From contig NZ_CP089507.1 in assembly GCF_021233355.1 (NCBI RefSeq), positions 1,612,001 through 1,676,000 on the forward strand: a stretch of 64,000 nucleotides of DNA, given 5' to 3'. Position numbers and translations under genes: made by a program. Of this stretch, positions 9,894-17,799 are shown piece after piece; within the stretch, counting starts at the first letter, position 1, and every line of letters begins with the position of its first letter. Source of the DNA: Luteimonas fraxinea (lineage in GTDB: Bacteria > Pseudomonadota > Gammaproteobacteria > Xanthomonadales > Xanthomonadaceae). The notes beneath the pieces are model-generated. The model had not been told where the DNA came from, did no database searches, and saw only the letters and a list, made by a program, of their open reading frames with translations.

Positions 9894-11078
9894 TCACAGA
9901 CGATGGCTCATGTCGCCGATCAGGAAGGCGTGGTCGAACTCCACATTCTTCGCGAATCCGATCGCCTGGAAGGCCTCGCCCATCTCGCCCGGCAGCGTGA
10001 GCCGCTTCGCCTGCTGGCGCAGCGTGTAACGGCCGGCCTCGTCCGTCGCCAATGCCTCGTGCGCGGCCAAGCGTTGTTCGAGACGGTTGCCGAGCAGCAG
10101 CGAGGTCTGGTTGCAGTACCCGGCGAACTCGAAGCCGGCGTGCGTACCGGCCTCGGCCAGCGCGGTGAAATCGACCGACGCGGTCAGATCCTGCAGGCCC
10201 GGCAGCGCGAACACATCGCCGGTCACCTGGTGACGATGGAAAGCGCGCAGCGTGCCGGCGTCGCGATCGTCGCGGTAGAACTCGCGCCGCGCATAGCCGT
10301 AGTCGACGAACAGCATCGCGCCACGGGTCAAGCCGCCAGCGACCGCCTGCACCCAGTACGGCAGCTGCGGCAACAATTCGGAGCGGTAGCCATCGGGCAA
10401 CGGCCCACCGCGTTGACGCTCGACGTGGCGCACGGCCGAACCGAGCAGCGCATCGGCCGGATGCACGGTGCGGCCGAAGCCGTCGCCATCGCGGGTGACG
10501 TATTCCTCGAACACCTCGCCTTCGCCGATGACGAAGCGTGGCGTCGGCAGCGCATCGACGACCTCGTTGGCGAACAGCACGCCCTGCCAATCGCCGGGCA
10601 TCGGGCCGTCGACCCAGTCCACGCGCGCGAACAGATCCGCCGGCAGGCGTTGCTGCAGATGCGCGCGCTGGCGCTCGCGCAGATCCGCGCTGGGTTCGAG
10701 GATCGCGTAGCGCGCTGGCGTCGCATCGAGCGCCGCCAGATGCGCCAGCGCATCGCCGGCGAACGCACCGCTGCCGCCACCAATCTCGAAGAACTGCGCG
10801 TCCGCGCCGATCTCGCGCAGCACCGGCGCGAACGCCTCGGCGATGCATTCGGCGAACAGCGGCCCGAGTTCGGGCGCGGTGACGAAATCGCCGGCAGCGC
10901 CGAACTTCGCCGCGCCCGCGCTGTAGTAGCCCAGGCCCGGCGCGTACAGCGCCAGCTCCATGAACTTCCAGAACGGAATCGCGCCGCCCGCCTCGTCGAT
11001 CTGGGCGTGGATCAGGGCGCGCAGGCGTTCACTGTGAGCGAGCGCATCGTCACTCGGGGCGTGGGGCTGGCTGGACAT
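9894..11078 (-). CDS. MidA/NDUFAF7-family SAM-dependent methyltransferase
   Basis: Protein of 394 residues of the DUF185/MidA family. The eukaryotic member NDUFAF7 symmetrically dimethylates an arginine of the NDUFS2 subunit of complex I; the bacterial target is not known here. Diagnostic segments are the N-terminal PFWKFMELALYAPGLGYYS, FVTAPELGPLFAECIAEAF, the SAM-binding FFEIGGGSGAFAGD near 93-106, and LFANEVVDALP. It is the first gene of a minus-strand operon running to the GNAT gene at 6589. Confidence 0.9.
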   Translation of the reverse strand: MSSQPHAPSDDALAHSERLRALIHAQIDEAGGAIPFWKFMELALYAPGLGYYSAGAAKFGAAGDFVTAPELGPLFAECIAEAFAPVLREIGADAQFFEIGGGSGAFAGDALAHLAALDATPARYAILEPSADLRERQRAHLQQRLPADLFARVDWVDGPMPGDWQGVLFANEVVDALPTPRFVIGEGEVFEEYVTRDGDGFGRTVHPADALLGSAVRHVERQRGGPLPDGYRSELLPQLPYWVQAVAGGLTRGAMLFVDYGYARREFYRDDRDAGTLRAFHRHQVTGDVFALPGLQDLTASVDFTALAEAGTHAGFEFAGYCNQTSLLLGNRLEQRLAAHEALATDEAGRYTLRQQAKRLTLPGEMGEAFQAIGFAKNVEFDHAFLIGDMSHRL

Positions 11079-11215
11079 GCAGGGGTTCCGGAACAGTCAC
11101 GGATCAGGATACGCGAGCCCACCTGACGGCCTGCCGTCACGCACGCGCTTTCGGCACGCAAAAGGCGTCGATGGGCAATTGCGGTCGGCCGCGAAGCTTC
11201 TGCCCCCACCCCAAC

Positions 11216-11304
11216 CCCTCACCCGGCGGGAGAGGGACGATGACCGCCTCCGGCCCACGGGACTGGGAGCGACCGGTGGCGTAAGGTGACCACCCTTCGC
11301 CACC
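11216..11304. repeat. hairpin repeats before pteridine reductase gene
   Basis: An imperfect dyad at 11216-11236 (arms CCCTC-CCCG and CGGG-GAGGG) resembles the intergenic repeat at 40319-40341. A second hairpin at 11275-11304 has arms GGTGGCG and CGCCACC with additional inner AAGG/CCTT pairing. It ends 12 bases before the pteridine reductase start, close enough to affect translation or mark the transcript start. The rest of 11079-11316 contains no gene that I can support. Confidence 0.6.
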
Positions 11305-11316
11305 GCATTTACAGGC

Positions 11317-12048
11317 ATGTCCGCATTCGCCCCCGTCGTTCTCGTCACCGGCGCTGCCCGACGCATCGGCGCGGCGATCGTGCGTCGTCTGCATGCAGAT
11401 GGTTATGCGGTCGCCCTGCACTGCAATCACTCGCGCGGCGCCGCCGATGCGCTGGCTGCCGAACTCGATGCACAACGCGCCGGCAGCGTGCACGTGCTGC
11501 AGGGCGATCTGGCCGATGCGGCCGTGCTGCCGACGCTGGTCGAGGACACCGTCGCGCACTTCGGGCGTCTCGATGCGCTGGTCAACAACGCCGCGACCTT
11601 TACGCCGACGGCGTTCGATTCGACGGGTGCCGATGCCTTCGACGCGCTGATGGCGACCAATGCGCGCGCGCCGTTCCTGCTCGCGCAGGCCGCAGCCCCG
11701 CATCTGCGCGCGGCGCGCGGGGCGATCGTCAACATCGGCGATCTGTATGCCGAACGTCCGCGCGCCGATCTGGTCGCTTACGCAGCCTCGAAGGCTGCAC
11801 TGCTGGGCCTGACGCGCGGCCTCGCGGTTGCGCTGGCGCCGGAGGTGCGGGTCAATGCGGTGTCGCCAGGCGCGATCCTGTGGCCGGAAGACGGCGAGGA
11901 TGCCGCGCAGCAGGCGCGCATTCTCGATGCGACGCCACTGGCCCGGCTCGGCAGCGCCGAGGAAATCGCCGACGCCGTCGCCTGGTTGCTGCGTGGCGGC
12001 TTCACCACGGGTGAGGTGCTGCGGCTCGACGGCGGACGTTCGCTCTAG
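11317..12048 (+). CDS. pteridine reductase (SDR family, FolM/PTR1-like)
   Basis: Short-chain dehydrogenase of 243 residues. The N-terminal TGAARRIG (11-18) with Arg-Arg, rather than the usual Gly-rich loop, and the following HCNHSR segment are typical of PTR1/FolM enzymes that reduce dihydrobiopterin or dihydrofolate with NADPH. The NNAATF segment, NIGDLYAERP, and catalytic Y155 and K159 in YAASK are present. Folate genes folB and folK lie 7-9 kb away on the other strand. Assigned as pteridine reductase; other SDR substrates cannot be excluded. Confidence 0.85.
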   Translation: MSAFAPVVLVTGAARRIGAAIVRRLHADGYAVALHCNHSRGAADALAAELDAQRAGSVHVLQGDLADAAVLPTLVEDTVAHFGRLDALVNNAATFTPTAFDSTGADAFDALMATNARAPFLLAQAAAPHLRAARGAIVNIGDLYAERPRADLVAYAASKAALLGLTRGLAVALAPEVRVNAVSPGAILWPEDGEDAAQQARILDATPLARLGSAEEIADAVAWLLRGGFTTGEVLRLDGGRSL

Positions 12049-12078
12049 CGCTCACCCGCTTGACCCGTGCGGGCACGC

Positions 12079-12912
12079 CTAGGCCTTCGGCTCGAATGCG
12101 TGTTCGAGCTGCGCGCCGGAGAACCCGTCCGGCACTTCGTGCGACACCGCGTAGCGGTACAGCGCAGCCGAATAGATGCCGGTCAGCGCTGCCTGGTAGA
12201 CGCCCAGCAGCAGCACGCCCAGCGCACAGACAACGCCGATGGCGATGCCCAGCACGACTGAACTCTGCAGCGCGACGAAGGTCACGCCGACTCCGATCAT
12301 CGCGACCAGCGTGGTCAGCAATCCGAACGCCGCGCCGATGCCGACGTTGCCGATCGCGTTCTCGCCCCAGGTGCGCTTGAGCAGGGTCACACTTTGCTTG
12401 AGCGCGTCGATCGGGCCGATGTCGCGGCTGACCAGCACCGGTACGACCAGAAACGTCGCCAGCGTCCAGGCCACACCGAGACCGCTGCCGATCAGCCGCA
12501 CCAGGACATTGTCTTCCTTGTGCTTGAGCGACTGCAGCAGCACGCCGACGGTCGCGGCGATCGCGGCGTAACCGAGAATCGCCGGCAGCCGGCGTTTCGC
12601 CGCGGCGAGACCATCGGACAGTGTCGGATCGCCGCCGTCGAGGCGGATCATCGCCGCGCCGACCAGCGCGCAGTTGAAGAACACGATCACCGTGTACTGG
12701 CAGAAGTAGAAGACGAAGGCGAGCAGCAGGCCGGCGAAGCCGATGCCGTGCTCGAAGACGCGCAGCGCGAACAGCGGCAGCACGAAGGTCGCCAGCACCG
12801 CCAGCGTGGCCAGTCCCGACAGCATCGGGAACAGCATCAGTTCCTTGTCCGAACGCAGCACGGCCGCGCTCGCCTTCACCAGATCCCAGCTCCGCGACAG
12901 CTTGTCGAACAT
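12079..12912 (-). CDS. DUF6159-like multi-pass membrane protein
   Basis: Membrane protein of 277 residues with about five to six hydrophobic segments and an N-terminal MFDKLSRSWDLVKAS lead. It resembles the uncharacterised DUF6159 family; the role is unknown. The ATG at 12910-12912 is chosen because a GGGGAGA ribosome-binding sequence lies just upstream and the family starts here; 31 earlier in-frame codons look like leader. It converges on the pteridine reductase gene with 30 bases between stops. Confidence 0.72.
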   Translation of the reverse strand: MFDKLSRSWDLVKASAAVLRSDKELMLFPMLSGLATLAVLATFVLPLFALRVFEHGIGFAGLLLAFVFYFCQYTVIVFFNCALVGAAMIRLDGGDPTLSDGLAAAKRRLPAILGYAAIAATVGVLLQSLKHKEDNVLVRLIGSGLGVAWTLATFLVVPVLVSRDIGPIDALKQSVTLLKRTWGENAIGNVGIGAAFGLLTTLVAMIGVGVTFVALQSSVVLGIAIGVVCALGVLLLGVYQAALTGIYSAALYRYAVSHEVPDGFSGAQLEHAFEPKA

Positions 12913-13021
12913 GATCGGTCTCCCCTGTATGTACGCGACGCCGGCATGCGGACGTCGACTGGATGGTCCCGCCCGCCGGGCGCGATGCCCAGTGACAGAG
13001 GTCACCTTCTGCGCTCAGGCA

Positions 13022-14284
13022 CTACCACGACGTATCGTCGGCGACCTCTGTGACCAACCGCTGCGCCGCGGCCGCTGCCCGCACCGCCACCTGCAGCGCT
13101 GGGAGGCCCGCGAACAGCGCCGGCTCGGCGAACGCACGTCGCACGGCGACCTCCAGGCCCGCAGGATCGCGCAGCCACAACGCCGCGCGCGCGTGCTGCA
13201 GGCGCGCAGCGTGATCGAACTGGTCGTAGTCCTGCGGGCAGACGATCGCCGGCCGTCCCGCCGCCAGGCACTGGTAGAGGATGCCGGCGCCGCCGTGATG
13301 CACGACGAGGTCATAGCGGCCGATCCAGCGCGCGTAGTCGACGTAGGCCAGGCGTTGATGGTTGCCGGCGTGCGCGTGGTGATCCGCAGCGGCGTCGCCA
13401 TCGGTGAAATGGAATTCCACGTCGGGCATCGCGGCGGCCAGCGCGCGCAGACGCAGATCGAATGCGTCCTTGGCCCAGCGCAGATGCGTGCCGAGTGTCA
13501 CCAGCACATGGCGGCGACCTTCGACGAATTGCGGCGCCGGACGCGGCGCCAGCCACGGCGTCTCGGTGCCGGGCGCCGGTAACTGCGGCCCGACGAAGCG
13601 CAACGCGGCCGGCCAGGTTCGCTGAAATTCCAGCGCCTCGATGCCGAGCGCGAGGATGCGTTCGGGCGAGTAGACCGCCTCGCTGCCGTCGTCGCGGTAG
13701 AGCTGCGGCAGACCCAACGCGGTCATGCGCCGCCGGTACGCGCGATGCACGCCGCGCTTGAAGCCGCGCACGGCGAGCCGCGCCAGCGCGTGCCGGAGAC
13801 GCTGGCCGGCATGTGTCGCAGGCGACAGGCCGCCCATGTAGGCCGGCGGCCCATCGGGTGATTCGAGCACGCACGGCGACGGCAGACTGGTCCACCAGCG
13901 GATGCCGAGCGACTCCGCGACCGCGCCAACGGCCGGCACGGTGAAATCGGCAACGACCAGGTCGGGTCGCGTCGCCGCATCCGCATACGTATCGCGCAGC
14001 GCCTGCGCGAAGCGCGCCATGACGTCGAGCGCGGCGCGCAGTTGCCGGTGCATGCGTAGCGGATGGCTGCGCACGGCATGGCGCGGGTCGGAGATCGCAT
14101 CGAGCGCGCGTTCGGCGTCGGCATCGAGCAGTGGCACGCCGACGAGGCCGGCGCGCGCGACCTGCGCCATCGCCGACGGCGTCGACAGCACGCGCACCTG
14201 GTGACGCGTGGCGAGTTCGCAGGCCATCGCGAGCACCGGATGCAGATGACCGCTGTAGGGCGGCGCGATCAGGTCGATGCGCAT
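13022..14284 (-). CDS. GT1-family glycosyltransferase (UGT/MGT-like)
   Basis: Nucleotide-sugar-dependent glycosyltransferase of 420 residues with the GT-B fold, like macrolide and zeaxanthin glucosyltransferases. The acceptor-side N-terminus has APPYSGHLHP with the likely catalytic His13. The C-terminal donor site has LVTLGTH at about 261-267, HHGGAG at 329-334 and PQDYDQFDHAARL with the sugar-contacting D354-Q355. The start ATG (14282-14284) lies inside the end of the preceding gene (16-base overlap). It is the last gene of a tightly coupled operon that includes a ketosynthase III, so its acceptor is probably an acyl- or polyketide-derived hydroxyl. The actual acceptor and sugar are unknown. 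Confidence 0.87.
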   Translation of the reverse strand: MRIDLIAPPYSGHLHPVLAMACELATRHQVRVLSTPSAMAQVARAGLVGVPLLDADAERALDAISDPRHAVRSHPLRMHRQLRAALDVMARFAQALRDTYADAATRPDLVVADFTVPAVGAVAESLGIRWWTSLPSPCVLESPDGPPAYMGGLSPATHAGQRLRHALARLAVRGFKRGVHRAYRRRMTALGLPQLYRDDGSEAVYSPERILALGIEALEFQRTWPAALRFVGPQLPAPGTETPWLAPRPAPQFVEGRRHVLVTLGTHLRWAKDAFDLRLRALAAAMPDVEFHFTDGDAAADHHAHAGNHQRLAYVDYARWIGRYDLVVHHGGAGILYQCLAAGRPAIVCPQDYDQFDHAARLQHARAALWLRDPAGLEVAVRRAFAEPALFAGLPALQVAVRAAAAAQRLVTEVADDTSW

Positions 14285-14850
14285 GGCGTCGCCGCGATGA
14301 AGTCGTCGCACAGCGCGCGCACCTCGGGCTGGCGCAGGTAGTCCATATGGCCGCCGTCGACGCGGTGTGCCGGCCCACGCCAGCCCGCGCGCGAGATCCA
14401 GTCGCTGCGGCCCTGCACGCACAGCAGGCGGGCGACGTCCGGCGCGTGTCGCGCGACCGGGCCATAGGCGAAGACGTGCAGGCGCGCGCGCAGCGCTGCG
14501 TCCAGATGCAGGTTCGCCAGCAGTTCGAGCCCGCAGCTGCCGGCCAGCAGCACGACCGTCCCATCGCCGTCGAACGCGGAGGCTACGGATGCGCGGTGAC
14601 GGCTGGCGAATGCGGGACGACGCGCACCGAAGTAATCGCCGAGGTTGCGCCACGCCGCCAGCGGCAGTGCGGCGGCGACGTGCCCGGCTTCTGGCGCGAC
14701 ATATGGAAAGTTTCGATCGACAGGTTCGCGGCCCGGCGCGCGCAGCGCATCGAGAAAGCCCTGCTGCTCCGGACTCAGGCCGCAGCGCGACGGATCGCTG
14801 CGTCCGGTCAGGAACGCAATGCGTATTGGCGTGGCGATATCAGACGACAT
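14269..14850 (-). CDS. small alpha/beta-hydrolase-like protein
   Basis: Protein of 193 residues that I do not recognise as a named family. It has the layout of a compact alpha/beta hydrolase: a first strand IRIAFLTGRSD, a nucleophile-elbow-like LLAGSCGLEL with S105 (C106 beside it), an acid strand LLCVQGRSDW with D150, and a late histidine in VDGGHMDYL (H168). These could form a Ser-Asp-His triad. Start and stop overlap the neighbours by 11 and 16 bases, so it is a translated member of the ketosynthase-glycosyltransferase operon. It could be a thioesterase or acyl-transfer enzyme releasing or moving the acyl product; this is inference. Confidence 0.65.
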   Translation of the reverse strand: MSSDIATPIRIAFLTGRSDPSRCGLSPEQQGFLDALRAPGREPVDRNFPYVAPEAGHVAAALPLAAWRNLGDYFGARRPAFASRHRASVASAFDGDGTVVLLAGSCGLELLANLHLDAALRARLHVFAYGPVARHAPDVARLLCVQGRSDWISRAGWRGPAHRVDGGHMDYLRQPEVRALCDDFIAATPCAST

Positions 14851-16003
14851 GGAAGCCGCCGTCGGCATGCACGCGATAGCGTCGGCTGCGCCAGCGCACC
14901 GTGCGCACGCACGTCGCATGCAACAGGTGCAGCGGCTGCAGGAGTTCGGCCAAGAGCGACAGCAGCGGGCGCTGCGGCGCGGAGACGCCGAGCCTGCGCT
15001 GGAGCCATGCGGGCACGGCGGCACGCAGCACGAGCACGCCGATCACGCAGAGCGCACCCGTCATCGTGGGCTGCACCGACAGCGCCACGCCCATCGCCCA
15101 CAGCAGCAGTGGCGGCAGACCATGCAACACCGTGATCAGGACGCGCATCCGCATCGGCTGGCGTCGCAGCAACAGGGTCGCGAACAGCATCCAGCGATGC
15201 ATCTGGCGCAGGTAATGCGCCGGGCCGTCGATGCTGGTGCGCACGTGCACCGGGGCGGTGGTCTGGGCGATCCGACCGCCGCGTGCGCGGACCTGATCCG
15301 CCATCGCCAGATCGTCGGCCAGCGCGTGCAGCAGCGGCGCGAATCCGCCCAGCGCGCGCAGGCGTGCGGTGCGCAGCGCGTAGCACATGCCGTTGATCGA
15401 CACCGGCGACGCCCACGCCAGCGGCGCGAGATAGGTCAGCGCCGCGTTGTCGTTGACGAACTGCGCCAGCAGCCGACCCGGCAGGCGTTCGCCATCATCG
15501 ACATAGCCGGGCAGCGCAGTCGCGATGTCGGCGCCGTTGAGCGCCGCGACTAGACGCGCCAGCGCGTCCGCCGACAGCGTGGCGTCGTCGTCGAGCACAA
15601 GACACACCGGCGCTTCGACCGCCGCCAGCGCACGGTCGAGCTTGAAGCTCTTTGGATTGACGCCGTCCGGCGCGGACGGATTCACGTGCACGACGATGCA
15701 GGCATGCGGATGCGTCGCCTGCAGCGCCGCGACCACCGACTGCGCGTGCGTGTCGCCGTCATCGATCAGCCAGTGGAAGCGTGCATCGGGCAGTGCATCG
15801 AGCGTCACGCCCAATACGTCGATCAGCCGCGGATCGCCTCCGAGAATCGGCTGCAGCACCGCGACCTCGTGCATCGCGAAAGCAGCATTCGGCGTTGGCA
15901 ACGCTGACTGGCGACGGATCTCGCGCCATGCACAAACCGCGCGCGACGCCAGCAATGCGCCGTATGCGCAGGCGAGTACCGCGGCGAGGCTCAAGCCGCC
16001 CAC
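14840..16003 (-). CDS. GT2/GT21 ceramide-glucosyltransferase-like enzyme
   Basis: Membrane glycosyltransferase of 387 residues. An N-terminal helix (about 4-25) is followed by a GT-A catalytic domain and C-terminal helices (about 275-350). Motifs match the ceramide glucosyltransferase/HpnI type: NPK at 116-118, DDD at 138-140, the catalytic-base region ALADDLAMAD at 227-236 and QMHRW (QxxRW) at 267-271. This suggests transfer of a sugar to a lipid hydroxyl at the membrane. The start is a GTG at 16001-16003 overlapping the reductase gene by 13 bases; a TTG nine bases later is an alternative. Its acceptor is probably the product of the upstream genes. Confidence 0.82.
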   Translation of the reverse strand: MGGLSLAAVLACAYGALLASRAVCAWREIRRQSALPTPNAAFAMHEVAVLQPILGGDPRLIDVLGVTLDALPDARFHWLIDDGDTHAQSVVAALQATHPHACIVVHVNPSAPDGVNPKSFKLDRALAAVEAPVCLVLDDDATLSADALARLVAALNGADIATALPGYVDDGERLPGRLLAQFVNDNAALTYLAPLAWASPVSINGMCYALRTARLRALGGFAPLLHALADDLAMADQVRARGGRIAQTTAPVHVRTSIDGPAHYLRQMHRWMLFATLLLRRQPMRMRVLITVLHGLPPLLLWAMGVALSVQPTMTGALCVIGVLVLRAAVPAWLQRRLGVSAPQRPLLSLLAELLQPLHLLHATCVRTVRWRSRRYRVHADGGFHVV

Positions 16004-16947
16004 TGCGCCCGCTGCCAGGCGATGAAGTCGTCGATGCCGGTGTCGATCGACACGCTCGGCGGGCCGAGATCGGCGAGCATACGCGCGGGATCGAAGGTCT
16101 TCGAATACGCGAACACGCCGACGCCGAAGCGCGTCAACGGCGGCTCGCCGCGCAGTCGCAGCCCACGCCACAGCCATTCGGCGACGGTCGCCATGCGCAG
16201 GGCCGCACCGATGCGCACGCGGCGTCTCGGCGGCGGCAGATCCAGGCGCGCCAGCACGTCGAGCAGCAAAGCCTGGATGTCGACCGGCTGCGCATTGGTC
16301 AGGTTGTAGCTCTCAGCCGGATTCGCCATCGTCGCGACGCGCAGCAGGTAATCCGACAGCGTGTCGATCTGGATCAGGTCGCCGATCACGGGCCGGTCCT
16401 GTCCGGTGAAGAGCGGCAGTGCACCGCGGCGCGCGGCTTCGAGGATGCGCGGAAACAGCACCGTGTCGCCGACACCGAACACCGCACGCGGCCGCACGAT
16501 CACGTACTCGCCGGGATAGGCGCGCACCAGCTGTTCGCCGGCGTACTTCGTCTCGGCGTAGGTATTGACGAACGTCGGGCCGACCGGGCTGTCCTCGCGC
16601 AGGTCGACCTGGTGCGCTTCGCGATAGAACACCGAACTCGACGACAGATAGACCAGGCGCGGATGGCCGTTGCGACGGCAGAAGTCGATGACGTGCCGCG
16701 TCGCGTCGACGTTCTGCGCGATGTACTCGGCGCGCGTGCCCCACGGCGACGAACGTGCGGCGGCATGGATGACCACGTCGGGCTGCACCGGCAGATCGAA
16801 GGGTTGGCTGAGATCGCAGCGGATGTAATCCGGCAGGTCGGTTGCGCGGCGCCCGGTGCCGAGGAGTTGCAGATCGTCGCGACCCGCATGACGTCGCAGG
16901 AACGCCCCACCGACGAAGCCGGATGCACCGGTCACGAGGATGCGCAT
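15991..16947 (-). CDS. NAD-dependent epimerase/3beta-HSD-like reductase
   Basis: Extended short-chain dehydrogenase of 318 residues. TGASGFVGG at 6-14 binds NAD(P), the AAARSSPWG segment follows, and catalytic Y130 and K134 lie in YAETK. Extended SDRs of this type include sugar epimerases, 3beta-hydroxysteroid dehydrogenases and OleD, which reduces a beta-keto acid made by the ketosynthase OleA. The neighbouring ketosynthase III gene favours reduction of a beta-keto acyl product here, but the residues do not prove it. A strong GGAGGT ribosome-binding site precedes the ATG at 16945-16947. The start overlaps the preceding gene by 16 bases. Confidence 0.85.
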   Translation of the reverse strand: MRILVTGASGFVGGAFLRRHAGRDDLQLLGTGRRATDLPDYIRCDLSQPFDLPVQPDVVIHAAARSSPWGTRAEYIAQNVDATRHVIDFCRRNGHPRLVYLSSSSVFYREAHQVDLREDSPVGPTFVNTYAETKYAGEQLVRAYPGEYVIVRPRAVFGVGDTVLFPRILEAARRGALPLFTGQDRPVIGDLIQIDTLSDYLLRVATMANPAESYNLTNAQPVDIQALLLDVLARLDLPPPRRRVRIGAALRMATVAEWLWRGLRLRGEPPLTRFGVGVFAYSKTFDPARMLADLGPPSVSIDTGIDDFIAWQRAQWAA

Positions 16948-17798
16948 GCGGGACCTCCATGCGTCGCCGCGCGATACGTGTCGAGACTGGCCTGGCAATG
17001 CGACGGCAGGATCGCGACATCGGGCGCGGCGTGCGCGAGTGTGTGCAGCCGTTCGACGGTGCGCACGTAGGCCGCCCAGTCGTGGGTCACCAGCCGCGCC
17101 GGCCATGTCGGCAGACGCCGCTCGCGGAACGTCAGATGCGACCAGCAGGCATCGGCGCACAACAGGACCGCGCGGTCCTGCGCATCGCGCAGGCACAGGC
17201 CCATCTGCCGCGGCGCGTGGCCCGGCATCGGCACCGCGAACAGGCTGCCGTCGCCGAACAGGTCCACGCCTTCGCCCAGGGTCTCCCACGGCGCCGGCAG
17301 CGCGCGCGCGACGCCATCGCCGGCGTAGCGCACGCGCGCATCGAAATCTGTCGGCAGCAGGGCCGGCAGCCAGCCGTTGCGCAGACCGCGCACGCGCGAC
17401 ATCGCGCGCATCGACTCCAGGTCTTCGCGCATGCAGATGAAGCGCGCGTTCGGCAGGTCGCGCAGGCCGGCGATGTGGTCGGCGTGGAAATGCGAGACCA
17501 GGCACCAGCGGATGTCGGACGGTCGCAGGCCGTGCGCGGCGAGCTGCACCTCGAGCCGCTGCGCCTGCGGCAGGTCGACGGGCGTCGCCCATCGGTACAG
17601 ACGCTCGGGGAATCCCGCGGTCGCGTCCATGAAATGCGGCGCGTAGCCGGTGTCGTAGAGGATCGCGCCCTCGGTGGGATGCACGATCAGCGCGACCATC
17701 GACGGAAACGTCACGTTGCCCCAGCGTCCACCCGCCAGCGTGACGCGCTCGCAGTGGCGGCACTGGCCGACATCGAACAGGGTCAGGTCGACGCGCAC
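16932..17798 (-). CDS. metallo-beta-lactamase-fold hydrolase
   Basis: MBL-fold hydrolase of 288 residues. The metal-binding SHFHADH motif (H103, H105, D107, H108) is complete. Further landmarks are the upstream ILYDTGYAPHF, the third-His strand VPMPGHAPRQMG, LLCADACWS and the final LPSHC. Relatives act as quorum-quenching lactonases, thioesterases or arylsulfatases. Beside a ketosynthase, a thioesterase or lactone hydrolase role is plausible but unproven. The start is taken as GTG at 17796-17798, one base after the ketosynthase stop, and the stop overlaps the next gene by 16 bases. Confidence 0.82.
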   Translation of the reverse strand: MRVDLTLFDVGQCRHCERVTLAGGRWGNVTFPSMVALIVHPTEGAILYDTGYAPHFMDATAGFPERLYRWATPVDLPQAQRLEVQLAAHGLRPSDIRWCLVSHFHADHIAGLRDLPNARFICMREDLESMRAMSRVRGLRNGWLPALLPTDFDARVRYAGDGVARALPAPWETLGEGVDLFGDGSLFAVPMPGHAPRQMGLCLRDAQDRAVLLCADACWSHLTFRERRLPTWPARLVTHDWAAYVRTVERLHTLAHAAPDVAILPSHCQASLDTYRAATHGGPACASS

Positions 17799-17799
17799 G

